DNA of 64,000 nt from CAYZJB01 sp964478735. GTDB taxonomy: Bacteria > CLD3 > SB21. The position numbers and the translations under genes are program-made. The stretch covers positions 1 through 64,000 of the forward strand of contig CAYZJB010000007.1 of assembly GCA_964478735.1 (NCBI GenBank). Reading direction: 5' to 3'. This document shows, piece after piece, positions 43,241 to 52,144 of this stretch (position 1 is its first letter; every line of letters starts with the position of its first letter). The notes under the pieces were generated by a model. It did no database searches, was not told the origin of the DNA, and saw only the letters and a list, made by a program, of their open reading frames with translations.

Positions 43241-44914
43241 CTAATACCCGGCTGCAAATCCCTGACGCCGCCGATCCGCCTCCCCGTAGTACGTCCCGCT
43301 ATCCGGATCGATCCAGATGGAATGGGCGTCGCCTATAAAATCGACGGGTTTGATCCGGTGATGACGAACGAGCAGACAGTCGACCCTTCCGATCGTCCAT
43401 TTTGTTTCCATCCTCACTTCATCGGGTAACCAGGTGTGGCTCAGGCGCGGATAGTCGATGGCGTCACGCAAGGTCAATTTATCGTCGACGACCCCAATAA
43501 TCACTTGCAGTACCGTATTGATGATCGTGCGCCCACCGGGCGATCCGGAGATGAGAAACGGTTTTCCATCTTTTAGCACAATCGTCGGCGCCATGCTGCT
43601 GAGCATCCGCTTCCCCGGCTCGACTCCGTTGGGATTGCCGCCGAATCCGCCCTGATGATTCGGCACGTCAGGACGAATATTAAAATCGTGCATTTCGCTG
43701 TTTAGAAAAAAGCCAAATCCCGGCAGGATGGCGTGAGAACCGAAATTATCCTCGATTGTCACGGTCATGGCAACGGCATTCCCGTCCTTGTCGATAATGG
43801 ACACGTGCGTCGTTTCGACACTCTCGCGAATGATAACTGCCGCCGAGTCAAACGACGAAGCACGACGCGTTAGCGTTTTCCGATACTGTTCCCGGGCATA
43901 CGTTTTGGACAAAAGCCGTTCCGTGGGAACGTCGACAAAATCTCCATCCGCCAGATAACGTTGACGGTCAAGATGCGCAAGCCGCATCGTTTCGACGATG
44001 CGATGAAGCACGTCGCCGGAATTACGGTCAGCCGGCCCGTTTTCGAGAATGTTCAGCATCTGAATCAAAGTGATTCCGCCCGAAGACGGTAGACCCATAC
44101 CCACGATTTCATAACCTCGGTACGTCCCGTGAACGGCCGGACGCCACACAGCCTGATAATTCTTCAGGTCCTCGCGTGTCCACAAGCCTCCCATTTCCTG
44201 CATCTTGTCCGTCATTCGTTCGCCAAGACTGCCTTCGTAAAAAATCGCCGAGCCGCTGTCGGCGACCTGTCCAAGAACCGCCGCGAGATCGTCCTGACGG
44301 AGCCAGTTGCCGGCACGAACGGGTGAATCGTTATGGAAAAATATTTGTCGAACGGCTGGAAACTGACGCAGGATCGACGCTTCCTGGGACAAGCTCTGTG
44401 CCGTCAACATTGTGACGCTGTGTCCCTTACGCGCGGCAGTGTACGCGGGTTCGATCAACTCCCTCCATTTCAATCGCCCGTATTTTTTCCATGCGGCTTC
44501 GAGTCCGCGAATCGTTCCGGGAATACCCGCGACAAGGTATCCGTAATCGGCGGCAAAGGAATCGAGTTGGCCGTCGGAACGATAAAACATTCGCGCATGA
44601 GCCGAAGCCGGCGCTTTTTCACGAAAATCCAGAGTCGCCGTTTCCCCACTGGCGAGATGAACGACCATGAATCCCCCACCCCCGATATTTCCCGCCTGAG
44701 GCGTTGTGACCGCGAGCATGAACGCGGCAGCGACCGCCGCATCGACCGCGTGGCCGCCCTTTTTCAGAATGTTCAAGCCTGTTTGCGAGGCGAGCCGATC
44801 CACGGAAACAACGACACCGTTTTTCGCCTCAACTGAAAATTGTTGTGCCTCGGTCGTTTCGCTGCCACCCAAGGCGAGGCACGCCAGGATGCCCATTTTC
44901 ACCGTTTTCAACAT
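43241..44914 (-). CDS. ggt: Gamma-glutamyltransferase (periplasmic)
   Basis: The 557-residue protein has an N-terminal export signal (about 1-23), GGHAVDAAVAAAFMLAVTTP and GNIGGGGFMVVHLASG in the large-subunit part. The autocatalytic cleavage and nucleophile threonine is in VETTHVSIIDKDGNAV (about residues 356-371), and the small subunit has LSSMAPTIVLKDGKPFLISG and GSPGGRTIINTVLQV. GGTs cleave or transfer the gamma-glutamyl group of glutathione-like peptides. This may connect with the GCS2/ATP-grasp ligase operon at 12-17 kb, which might make a gamma-glutamyl-type product; that link is speculation. Confidence 0.93.
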   Translation of the reverse strand: MLKTVKMGILACLALGGSETTEAQQFSVEAKNGVVVSVDRLASQTGLNILKKGGHAVDAAVAAAFMLAVTTPQAGNIGGGGFMVVHLASGETATLDFREKAPASAHARMFYRSDGQLDSFAADYGYLVAGIPGTIRGLEAAWKKYGRLKWRELIEPAYTAARKGHSVTMLTAQSLSQEASILRQFPAVRQIFFHNDSPVRAGNWLRQDDLAAVLGQVADSGSAIFYEGSLGERMTDKMQEMGGLWTREDLKNYQAVWRPAVHGTYRGYEIVGMGLPSSGGITLIQMLNILENGPADRNSGDVLHRIVETMRLAHLDRQRYLADGDFVDVPTERLLSKTYAREQYRKTLTRRASSFDSAAVIIRESVETTHVSIIDKDGNAVAMTVTIEDNFGSHAILPGFGFFLNSEMHDFNIRPDVPNHQGGFGGNPNGVEPGKRMLSSMAPTIVLKDGKPFLISGSPGGRTIINTVLQVIIGVVDDKLTLRDAIDYPRLSHTWLPDEVRMETKWTIGRVDCLLVRHHRIKPVDFIGDAHSIWIDPDSGTYYGEADRRRQGFAAGY

Positions 44915-44992
44915 GGTAACTTGTATGAAATCTTAGCCTAATGGCTGCACATTAAATTGAAATAAAAAAAATAACAATAACAAAAAAATGAA

Positions 44993-45604
44993 ATGACTTC
45001 ACTATACACTTCAACGGAAGAGCGTTTCAATGCAGCCACGCACCTCTTGGGCCTGATCATGAGCGTTGCCGCGTTAATTGGGGCGCTCCAAAACGCCGTT
45101 GAGTCGACATCCGTTAAAATTTTCTTGTCCGTAGTCGCGCTGGTATATCTGTCATCGGTTCTGTATCATGGAGTATCCGACGGGCAGGTCAAAGCGATTT
45201 TCCGGGTCCTTGATCACATTTCCATCTACCTGGCTATCGGCGGAACATCGCTGTCGATTCTTCTCCTTGTCTCCAACCGGCAAACCACTGGCTCGTTTGT
45301 ACTGATTGGAATCCTTCTCATCGGTGCGGTCGTGCAAAAGCTGTTCTTCTTCTATGAAACAGAGAATATTTCGATTCACCTCTATCTCCTCTTTACTTGG
45401 ACGTGCATGGCGCTTTTCTGGGACCTATTTCCCATGATACCCCAACCGACAATCCAATGGATCGCACTCGGTTTAGTAAGCTACATTGTCGGCCTGGGCG
45501 TTATGAGGGAGCGTCGAATTCCCCACTATCATGCCTGGTGGCATGCGTTTGTGCTCTGTGGAAGTTTCATGCATTACAAGGCACTCGTGACCTTTCCCCA
45601 TTAA
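44993..45604 (+). CDS. Hemolysin III-like (HlyIII/YqfA) membrane protein
   Basis: The 203-residue, seven-span protein has the family elements STEERFNAATHLLGLIMSV (about residues 4-22), LSSVLYHGV with a conserved His, LDHISIYLAIGGTSL (about 73-87) and the C-terminal HYHAWWHAFVLCGSFMHYKA with three conserved histidines. The family is related to PAQR receptors; bacterial roles are unclear, perhaps lipid or metal homeostasis. No clear ribosome binding site. The stop codon TAA spans the junction with the adjoining repeat element. Confidence 0.88.
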   Translation: MTSLYTSTEERFNAATHLLGLIMSVAALIGALQNAVESTSVKIFLSVVALVYLSSVLYHGVSDGQVKAIFRVLDHISIYLAIGGTSLSILLLVSNRQTTGSFVLIGILLIGAVVQKLFFFYETENISIHLYLLFTWTCMALFWDLFPMIPQPTIQWIALGLVSYIVGLGVMRERRIPHYHAWWHAFVLCGSFMHYKALVTFPH

Positions 45605-45714
45605 CAGGTTGTTGAAAAAGTCTTCAAAACGAACCCATGGCGAGTCGGGAAGCCATGATAAAGCTGAATTTATTCACCGTTCGACTCCAATACGGACTTC
45701 TTCAACAACCTTGT
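45604..45714. mobile_element. MITE-like 111-bp element with terminal inverted repeats
   Basis: The left end ACAGGTTGTTGAAAAAGTC (45604-45622) and the right end GACTTCTTCAACAACCTTGT (45695-45714) are inverted repeats of about 19-20 bp differing at two positions. Each end is flanked by TA (45602-45603 and 45715-45716), as expected for a TA-duplicating transposase. The interior contains nested repeats CATGGC/GCCATG and GAGTCG/CGACTC and no ORF. GGTTGTTGAAAAAG-type ends are common on insertion sequences, so this is probably a non-autonomous relic. Unusually, its first A completes the hlyIII stop codon. Confidence 0.6.
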
Positions 45715-45721
45715 TAGAGGC

Positions 45722-46399
45722 TCACGCTGCTCGCTGTAGCAGGTCGTCTCCTTTCAAGACTTTTCGCAGTTCTGCTAAACCGTTTCGTTGCGATAGCAGG
45801 TGTTCCGCCGAAAACTGTACAATGTGGACACGATGAAGTGGTAACGGAATCCAGCGTCGATGGCTGATACAATTCAAAATAGCCATTTCCGTCAAGCCAA
45901 GACCGAAAACGAGCGTCTCGACAAGATTGAGCGTTCGCGGTGTGAAACCGAATCGATGAAGCGTTTGTGGTTTGAAATAATACGTGTAGCCGCGAAAAAT
46001 AGTGTCCGGCGTGAACCTTCCACGATCAATGTCTGCGCAGATGTCCAGCAATCCGTCCAAGACGTCCAGTAAAATTCGACGCGGCGTGACATCGGTTGCC
46101 TGCAGAAAATCCCATGACGTTCCTAGGTGGATTTCGTAGCATTTGCGCCCGAATTGAAAGACAAAGAAGAAAGGTCGATAATATCGATACACTCCGATCT
46201 TGCGCAGCCATGGCGTCGTGACAAATCTTACCAAGCGATACAAAAAAACACCAGCCAGCAGACAAACAAAAAAATCAACCATTGTTTTTGTCAAGATGGT
46301 TCGGCTGTGTTCTGCCAGTTTTGTCCCGACGTTACCGGTACATTGATTTGATGAATTACACGGAATTCCACTTTCCTCTTTTTTCAAACGAGAATCCAT
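45722..46399 (-). CDS. Hypothetical protein with an N-terminal membrane segment
   Basis: A 225-residue frame. Residues about 40-58 (MVDFFVCLLAGVFLYRLVRF) form one hydrophobic segment, and translation may really begin at that Met (46282), since neither start has a visible ribosome binding site. The rest is soluble-looking, with KCYEIHLGTSWDFLQATD, LLDVLDGLLDICADIDRG and FGFTPRTLNLVETLVFGLGLTEMA. I recognise no family. It is convergent with hlyIII across the MITE-like element and divergent from dapD. Confidence 0.5.
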   Translation of the reverse strand: MDSRLKKEESGIPCNSSNQCTGNVGTKLAEHSRTILTKTMVDFFVCLLAGVFLYRLVRFVTTPWLRKIGVYRYYRPFFFVFQFGRKCYEIHLGTSWDFLQATDVTPRRILLDVLDGLLDICADIDRGRFTPDTIFRGYTYYFKPQTLHRFGFTPRTLNLVETLVFGLGLTEMAILNCISHRRWIPLPLHRVHIVQFSAEHLLSQRNGLAELRKVLKGDDLLQRAA

Positions 46400-46431
46400 T
46401 CTAATATGGCCTGTTTCAAAAAGGAGAAAAA

Positions 46432-47277
46432 ATGAACGCCGATCAGCTCATCCTAGCAATTGAGGGCCTGTTTCCCCTGCCCACGGAAGCCATACGCGAG
46501 CAGGGCGGGTTGGAAATTTTTTATCATTTGAAACGACTGCTCAACAACGGACAGGCGCGCGCCGCGCAAAAAGACGGCGAGACCTGGCGGGTCAACGAGT
46601 GGGTCAAAAAAGGCATCCTAATCGGGTTCAAACTCGGACAATTGTCCGACATGTCGATCGACGGGCGGTTCCGTTTTTTTGATAAGGACACCTTTCCACT
46701 CAAGGCGCTGATCGAAAAAGACAACGTACGAGTGGTACCGGGTGGAACGAGCATACGGGACGGCTGTTACGTGTCACCGCAGACGATCATCATGCCGCCC
46801 GCGTACATCAATGTCGGTGCGTATGTGGATTCCGGCACGCTCATCGACTCGCACGCGCTTGTCGGTTCGTGCGCACAACTCGGAAAAAATATTCACCTCA
46901 GCGCCGCGGCGCAAATCGGCGGCGTACTCGAACCGGTCGGGGCCATGCCGGTGATCATCGAGGACGACGTGATGATCGGTGGAAATTGTGGAATTTATGA
47001 AGGCACGATTGTTAAACGAAGAGCGGTAATCGGTGCGGGTGTCATATTAACCGGAAGCACACCCGTATTCGATATCGTACGCAATGACGTCTATCGCAAG
47101 ACGAAGGACAGGCCTTTAACCATTCCGGAAGGCGCCGTCGTCGTTGCTGGCTCACGTCCGCTCTCATCCAATGTCATGGCCCGCGAGCGTCACCTGTCGA
47201 TCTATACGCCCATCATCATCAAATATCGGGATGAAAAAACCGATGCGGCAACGGCATTGGAGGATGTGCTGCGTTAG
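46432..47277 (+). CDS. dapD: 2,3,4,5-Tetrahydropyridine-2,6-dicarboxylate N-succinyltransferase
   Basis: The 281-residue enzyme has the N-terminal helical domain (LPTEAIREQGGLEIFYHLKR), then the left-handed beta-helix built of hexapeptide repeats (about 100-225). Signature segments are VRVVPGGTSIRDGCYVSP, GAYVDSGTLIDSHALVGSCA, AQIGGVLEPVGAMPVIIEDD and GGNCGIYEGTIVKRRAVIGA. It succinylates tetrahydrodipicolinate in the succinylase branch of lysine and meso-diaminopimelate synthesis. It is preceded by AAGGAG and stands alone. Confidence 0.96.
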   Translation: MNADQLILAIEGLFPLPTEAIREQGGLEIFYHLKRLLNNGQARAAQKDGETWRVNEWVKKGILIGFKLGQLSDMSIDGRFRFFDKDTFPLKALIEKDNVRVVPGGTSIRDGCYVSPQTIIMPPAYINVGAYVDSGTLIDSHALVGSCAQLGKNIHLSAAAQIGGVLEPVGAMPVIIEDDVMIGGNCGIYEGTIVKRRAVIGAGVILTGSTPVFDIVRNDVYRKTKDRPLTIPEGAVVVAGSRPLSSNVMARERHLSIYTPIIIKYRDEKTDAATALEDVLR

Positions 47278-47575
47278 TTACTAAAGCCTTTCTCAAAAAA
47301 TCGTGAAATCTGGAGAAAATTTGCTCGCCATCAGTAACCGGGGTGTGCGAAGTATAAGCAAGTCCTATAGGCCATCGGGCGTGTCCCGCCCTTGAGTCAT
47401 GGCCAGCACTTCAAAGCGGCTTACGCGATGGGGTTGTACTAGAATGTGATTTCACAGCCGACAATGAATGCCCGCAGGGCGTTCGTCCCAATTGTCATGT
47501 GAATGGAGAATTGGTCGATCCGGCCGTACGACGTTCACGCTCGAGACGGCTGCCGGCAGGTATGTATGGAGATTT
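47278..47575. other. 298-bp intergenic region between convergent dapD and tlpA
   Basis: No convincing ORF or RNA gene. A short hairpin GGGCG-TGTCC-CGCCC (47379-47393) might slow transcription, but it lacks a T tract. I see nothing else. Confidence 0.5.
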
Positions 47576-48082
47576 TTATACGCCTGCTTTTCTCAGCGCA
47601 TTCACGAAAATTTCTCTCGTCTGTTGTCCGAGCAACTTGTTGCGGATCTTCCCCTCTTTGTCGATAATAACCGTCAATGGAAATCCGATGACTTCGAACT
47701 GGCGTGCAAACTGCATGTCGCCGTACCATGTCGGATAGTCGATTTTGAAATCCTCCATGACGGCCTTTTTGGCCTCCTCCATCGTTCCCGACTCGAGCAA
47801 AACGCCTATAACGACGACGTCTTTACCGGAGTAATCGCGGTGAATCGTGTTAAGGTCCGGTATTTCTTTTTTGCACGGTCCGCACCACGTTGCCCATATA
47901 TTGAGCAAAACGGTTTTGCCGCGGTATGAAGCCAGTTGAACGTCGTTGCCGTCGAGGTCTTTGATCGTAAAATTAATTCCACCGTCGTTGACGGCGCCCG
48001 TGGACATCGAATGTTCACTCGGTGTTTTTTTGGCCCCGCAGCTTACGAATAAAATCGACAATAAAAACAACCCCGTACGCAT
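47576..48082 (-). CDS. TlpA/ResA-like thioredoxin-fold lipoprotein
   Basis: From the ATG at 48082 (preceded by TAGGAG) the product is 168 residues. It has a lipoprotein signal (LFLLSILFVSCGAKK, lipid cysteine about residue 15) and a thioredoxin fold with the redox motif WATWCGPCKKEIPDL (about 65-79) and the cis-proline region GFPLTVIIDKEG. Such proteins reduce disulfides in the periplasm, for instance for cytochrome c assembly. It follows dsbD by 7 bp, and DsbD probably supplies its electrons. Confidence 0.88.
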   Translation of the reverse strand: MRTGLFLLSILFVSCGAKKTPSEHSMSTGAVNDGGINFTIKDLDGNDVQLASYRGKTVLLNIWATWCGPCKKEIPDLNTIHRDYSGKDVVVIGVLLESGTMEEAKKAVMEDFKIDYPTWYGDMQFARQFEVIGFPLTVIIDKEGKIRNKLLGQQTREIFVNALRKAGV

Positions 48083-48089
48083 GAAACTC

Positions 48090-50000
48090 CTATCGTTGTG
48101 CCATATGATTCGTGAGCCCTTGTTTGAGAAAATTTTTGAATACTTCGGGATCCCTTTCCAATCCTCCAAACGACGCAATCACGTTTTCATTCCCATCCAC
48201 GATCGCGTAAAACGGCAGCGCCACGCTACCGACCAGTCGCTGCTGGAGATCCTGATATTCCTCCTGCCGATCACCGAAGTCCGTCCAGAGCCGGACCAGG
48301 ATCATTTTGGAAAATAATTCCTGCACGTCGTTTCGTACGAACATCGTTTTTTCCATCAGGCGGCAATTGGTACACGTCTTCCCGGTAAAGTCGATGAACA
48401 TCGGCCGCCCGGTTTTTTGTGATTCGTTAACGGCTGTTTCGTAATCTTCGATCCACGCCTCTTCGCTGTGGTTCTGAACTTTTGCTCTAACGACGCCGTA
48501 GTCGGCGGGCGGCAGATAGGCGTCGAGGTCGGCTTGGAGCGGATTACCGAAGAGGCCCGAGAGTAAATAAATACTCAGGCTAAGAAAGTAAAAAGACAGC
48601 GCCGTGCGGCCGATTCCCACGCGTTCGATTTCGACGTCGTCTTTGAACCGGATCTTGCCGAGTAAATAAATTCCGCACATTCCTAGCAGCACGATCCAGA
48701 TGGCCAGTAACGCCGGCCGCGTCAGAAGTTCAAGGTCCCACACCAGGTCGACGTTGCTGAAAAATTTAAACGCCGCCGCGACCTCGACAAACGCCATGAC
48801 TATTTTTGTCTCGTGCAGCCAGCCGCCGCTTTTGGGCAAGGACGCCATGTACTGCGGAAAAATCGCGAGAATGAAAAACGGTGCGGAAAAGGCCGCCGCA
48901 AAACACAACATCCCGACGATCGGGAGGAACCAGTCGCCGTTGGCCGATGCGACCATCAGCAATCCGACGAACTGCACGGTGCAGGTAAACGAAACCAGAG
49001 TAAACGTGATCCCGGCGAATAACGTACCGAGGTTTCCCCCGCCGTCGGATCGTTTTTGGGTCAGATTGATCAAAAAGTTCGGTACGCGAATTTCAAACAC
49101 GCCGAACAGGCTGAGCGCGAAGACGATGAACAAGGCGCCGATGAAGAGGTTGACCCATGGATTGGCCGCGAAATTTTGCGCCCCGCTGGCTCCGAGAATC
49201 ACCGACATCAGCCAGCCGAAGAGTGTGAACGAGAGGATAATACCCGCCACGTACACGACGGCTTTTTTGACCGCCTGCGGCCGCGTCGGCGCGGCATGTT
49301 TGGTAAAAAAGGAAACCGTGATCGGGATCATCGGAAATACGCACGGCGTCAACAGCGCGATCAAACCGGTCAGAAACGCCAGGCCGATGAAAGAACCGAG
49401 CGTTTCGCTGGCCAGTCGTTCGTACGAACGTGTGCGTTCCAGAACGGACCCCGCTGCCGCGGAGTCTTTCGAGTCTGCATGATTGGCCGTGAGTTTCCCT
49501 TCACCGGATATATCAGATCGCTCTCTGACTGAAGAACCTTGACCGCCGGGCAATGGGAGTCGATAGTCGATTGAAACCGTTTTCGGAGGAAGGCAGTACG
49601 TTTCCGTACAGGCCTGATAGCGCAGCGAAATTTTGATATCGGCGTTTCCCGCGGCGCCATCGATCTTCAGCGGTTGTTCAAATCGAACCACGCCGCTGTG
49701 CCATATAACGTCGGTCTCAAAGCCCTGGTCGTAGTGTTTCGTGCCTGCCGGGGCCTTCAAGGCTCCATCGAATTGGAGCTCCTGCGGAAGTTCGACCGAC
49801 AGTTCCGTCGAGATCGGTCCTTCGACGGGTTCGATGCCGTAAATATGGTACGGAGCTTCAATCGTTGCGTCGACGACGAGCATGATACGGTTGGACGACA
49901 CAACGCGATGGTCCGCCTTCAACGTGACGATGTCTTTTTTGGGGTTTTGTCCGGCCAGCGCAGTCCACGCGATGAAAAAAATAATAACCGTTTTGATCAT
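48090..50000 (-). CDS. dsbD: Thiol:disulfide interchange protein DsbD
   Basis: The protein (636 residues from the ATG at 50000; a GTG at 50054 would lengthen it but spoil the signal peptide) has three parts. An N-terminal periplasmic domain carries a cysteine pair in YQACTETYCLPP. An eight-span membrane domain has GLIALLTPCVFPMIPITVSF and SFTCTVQFVGLLM with conserved membrane cysteines. A C-terminal thioredoxin domain shows IDFTGKTCTNCRLMEKTM. DsbD passes electrons from cytoplasmic thioredoxin to periplasmic partners, here probably the adjacent TlpA-like lipoprotein. Confidence 0.95.
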   Translation of the reverse strand: MIKTVIIFFIAWTALAGQNPKKDIVTLKADHRVVSSNRIMLVVDATIEAPYHIYGIEPVEGPISTELSVELPQELQFDGALKAPAGTKHYDQGFETDVIWHSGVVRFEQPLKIDGAAGNADIKISLRYQACTETYCLPPKTVSIDYRLPLPGGQGSSVRERSDISGEGKLTANHADSKDSAAAGSVLERTRSYERLASETLGSFIGLAFLTGLIALLTPCVFPMIPITVSFFTKHAAPTRPQAVKKAVVYVAGIILSFTLFGWLMSVILGASGAQNFAANPWVNLFIGALFIVFALSLFGVFEIRVPNFLINLTQKRSDGGGNLGTLFAGITFTLVSFTCTVQFVGLLMVASANGDWFLPIVGMLCFAAAFSAPFFILAIFPQYMASLPKSGGWLHETKIVMAFVEVAAAFKFFSNVDLVWDLELLTRPALLAIWIVLLGMCGIYLLGKIRFKDDVEIERVGIGRTALSFYFLSLSIYLLSGLFGNPLQADLDAYLPPADYGVVRAKVQNHSEEAWIEDYETAVNESQKTGRPMFIDFTGKTCTNCRLMEKTMFVRNDVQELFSKMILVRLWTDFGDRQEEYQDLQQRLVGSVALPFYAIVDGNENVIASFGGLERDPEVFKNFLKQGLTNHMAQR

Positions 50001-50061
50001 GAGTCTGAAAACTAAAATTATTTTGCAGTTACCTTCTACGGAATGTTTTTCCACAGGTTAC

Positions 50062-50307
50062 TCATAGAATAACCAATCCTTTCTCCACATATTTCATCAA
50101 AAACCGACTATGTCCGACGATGGCCGATGCGTTTTGCCGGACGAGTTCGGCATGAGGACCGTGAGCCACGACGGATTGGTGGTACACGGCGACCCACTGA
50201 TTGGGATAACGACGGACAATGTCCCGCGAGTGGCGTTTGAGCCACTCGGCATTCGACATATCGGGGTGAGCCTTCGAGGGTTCTCCCCGCTTTTCACGGC
50301 TGCGCAT
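50062..50307 (-). CDS. DUF5678-like small protein
   Basis: An 81-residue protein beginning MRSREKRGEPSKAH. The body, SNAEWLKRHSRDIVRRYPNQ followed by WVAVYHQSVVAHG and SRFLMKYVEKG, resembles the small DUF5678 proteins (pattern: W, then WVAV..., then V..G, then a KYV-type ending). The start is supported by GAGGAGG six bases upstream and overlaps the end of rlmN by 14 bp. Function unknown; such proteins often appear as stand-alone small cytosolic proteins or toxin-antitoxin-like partners, but no partner is seen here. Confidence 0.6.
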   Translation of the reverse strand: MRSREKRGEPSKAHPDMSNAEWLKRHSRDIVRRYPNQWVAVYHQSVVAHGPHAELVRQNASAIVGHSRFLMKYVEKGLVIL

Positions 50308-51400
50308 ATTGCCCTCCTCGTTTGGAGTAAACCGAATCGCTTTTGACAGCCAGTTGTCCGCATGCCGCGGCGATGTCCCGTCCGCGGGAACGCCGCAACG
50401 TCAATGGCCCGTCGACCGCCGACACGCGTTTCATGAACCACGCGATGTGTTCATCCGAAGGCCGTTCCAGTTTCGGCCCTTCGATCGGATTGTACGGAAT
50501 CACGTTGATCTTGGCACCATGAAGCCGCGCCGACAGTTTGACCAGACGCCTTGCATCGTCTTCGGTGTCGTTAACGTCCTTCATGAGTACGTATTCCAGC
50601 GTCACGGACCGGCCCGACGTTTGGATATAATGTCCGACGGCGCTCAACAGATCCTCCAGCGGATATTTTTTTGTGATCGGCATGACCTTGCGGCGAACGT
50701 CGTCCGTCGTTGCGTTGAGGCTGATCGCAAGATTGTACGGATGCCCGCCATCGGCATATTCGACAATGCGCGGAATGATCCCGGAGGTCGAAATCGTGAT
50801 GTGCTTCGGACTTACGCCGAGTCCGTCGGGATGGGCGATGATCTCGGCGGCGCGCAGTACGTTATCGTAATTCAAAAACGGTTCTCCCATTCCCATAAAG
50901 ACGATATTGGAAATCCCGTCATCCAATCGTCGCATGGCGATCAGTTGATCGACGATTTCTCCCGCGCTCATGTGCCGGCGAAAACCCATCCAACCGGTCG
51001 CACAGAATTCGCAATCGACGGCACATCCGACCTGCGACGACAGACACACCGTGCGGCGGTCGTCATCCGGAATAAGGACGGCTTCGACTTTCTGTCCGTC
51101 AGAAAGTTCGAATAAAAGTTTTTGTGTGGCCTCCGTTTCGGATTCGTGCGATTTTTGAATCTTCCGGACCGTATTTTTTTGAATGATGGCGGCGGACGCA
51201 AGACGGTCCCTCAACTCGACGGACAGATCCGTCATCACGTCGAACGAAGCCGCTCCGCGCTGGTAGAGCCACCGAAAAACCTGTCGCCCGCGAAACTTTT
51301 TTTCTCCCAGGCGAACAAAAAAATCTTCCAGTTCCGGAAGACTCATGCCCATCAAATTCGTTTTCAGTTCCGTCATGGGCGGATAACTTACCGTACCCAT
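50294..51400 (-). CDS. rlmN: 23S rRNA/tRNA adenine-C2 methyltransferase RlmN
   Basis: The 368-residue radical-SAM enzyme shows the N-terminal segment LPELEDFFVRLGEKKFRGRQ with FRWLYQRG and the 4Fe-4S cluster motif CAVDCEFCATGWMGF (CX3CX2C, about residues 124-138). It also has the GMGEPFLNYDNV motif and the C-terminal LRRSRGRDIAAACGQLA with the catalytic cysteine. It methylates A2503 of 23S rRNA and A37 of some tRNAs, improving translational accuracy. Possible starts are 51400 or Met9; neither has a strong ribosome binding site. Confidence 0.96.
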   Translation of the reverse strand: MGTVSYPPMTELKTNLMGMSLPELEDFFVRLGEKKFRGRQVFRWLYQRGAASFDVMTDLSVELRDRLASAAIIQKNTVRKIQKSHESETEATQKLLFELSDGQKVEAVLIPDDDRRTVCLSSQVGCAVDCEFCATGWMGFRRHMSAGEIVDQLIAMRRLDDGISNIVFMGMGEPFLNYDNVLRAAEIIAHPDGLGVSPKHITISTSGIIPRIVEYADGGHPYNLAISLNATTDDVRRKVMPITKKYPLEDLLSAVGHYIQTSGRSVTLEYVLMKDVNDTEDDARRLVKLSARLHGAKINVIPYNPIEGPKLERPSDEHIAWFMKRVSAVDGPLTLRRSRGRDIAAACGQLAVKSDSVYSKRGGQYAQP

Positions 51401-51407
51401 CTTTCTG

Positions 51408-51436
51408 TTTCAACTTTTTTAAAACTTCGTTAGTAT
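51408..51436 (+). promoter_or_regulatory. Possible promoter of a leaderless lipoprotein gene
   Basis: TTTCAA (51408-51413), a 17-bp spacer and TAGTAT (51431-51436) place the transcription start at about 51442-51443, the ATG of the next gene. The -35 is poor (3 of 6), so this is tentative. Confidence 0.3.
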
Positions 51437-51441
51437 GACCC

Positions 51442-52041
51442 ATGCGTCGATGGCTTATTTTCCTCGCTCTCATCGGATGTGCGTCGGTTGCCGACCCGCG
51501 AACACCGGAAGGGGCTCACGCCCGCGTTCATCAACTCCTTTCTGCAAACGATTATCGAACGTTGTACGGCATGCTGGCGGAGGGTGTAAAAAATGATTTT
51601 CAAAACTACATTGACTCGACTCGCCGGGCGGCCGATTTGATCCGGCAATCGTATCCCGACGGCATGAAGTATTCCGGACTGCAAAGCCTGACGCTTCCCC
51701 TTCCGCAATTTGCGTTACGCCTCGAAGATGTAGAGGGCGACATTCCTGTCGACAGTCTGTTCAGCATTTTTTGCCGTGGCATTTTACACGATGCGGACCT
51801 GCGAATGACCCCGCTGCGTTCGCTCGGTTTATCCGTGATGACGGTCGATCGCATATCGAGCGGCGAGGCGCGGGTACACACGCTCGGTCAAGATACCATT
51901 CTCTATCGTCTTGAATCCGACGGAGTGTGGCGAACAGAAGCTCTGTTTGGCAAACCGTTTCGAGAGATGGCCGATGTGAGCGCCGCCAACCTTACCGTCA
52001 TTCGACAGAATATCCGGGTTTATGCCGACTCCGCCCGCTAA
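51442..52041 (+). CDS. Hypothetical lipoprotein (199 residues)
   Basis: MRRWLIFLALIGCASV is a lipoprotein signal with the lipobox LIGC (Cys13). The mature part, with HARVHQLLSANDYRTLYGML and IRVYADSAR at the end, looks like a compact alpha/beta domain, but I recognise no family. No ribosome binding site is visible before the ATG. It is divergent from rlmN and 103 bp before the kinase operon, which has its own promoter. Confidence 0.6.
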   Translation: MRRWLIFLALIGCASVADPRTPEGAHARVHQLLSANDYRTLYGMLAEGVKNDFQNYIDSTRRAADLIRQSYPDGMKYSGLQSLTLPLPQFALRLEDVEGDIPVDSLFSIFCRGILHDADLRMTPLRSLGLSVMTVDRISSGEARVHTLGQDTILYRLESDGVWRTEALFGKPFREMADVSAANLTVIRQNIRVYADSAR

Positions 52042-52077
52042 GCGGAGTTGAGTAAAATTAAACTAAAATTTCAATTC

Positions 52078-52106
52078 TTGATATTGGATCGCTCACGGAC
52101 TATCTT
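52078..52106 (+). promoter_or_regulatory. Promoter of the Ser/Thr kinase - cyclase operon
   Basis: TTGATA (52078-52083), a 17-bp spacer and TATCTT (52101-52106). Start near 52113, a leader of about 32 nt. Confidence 0.55.
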
Positions 52107-52144
52107 TTTTTCTGATCCGCAACGGACTTTCGATTCACATAACC

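Noticed and set aside
43238..43243. Terminator between convergent DUF2905 and ggt genes
   Set aside because: The stop codons are directly adjacent and no hairpin can be drawn there.
47468..47929. Plus-strand 153-residue open frame
   Set aside because: It lies mostly antisense to the TlpA-like gene, has no ribosome binding site and no recognisable protein features.
52030..52047. Hairpin ACTCCGC/GCGGAGT at the end of the lipoprotein gene as a terminator
   Set aside because: It overlaps the stop codon and lacks any T tract.
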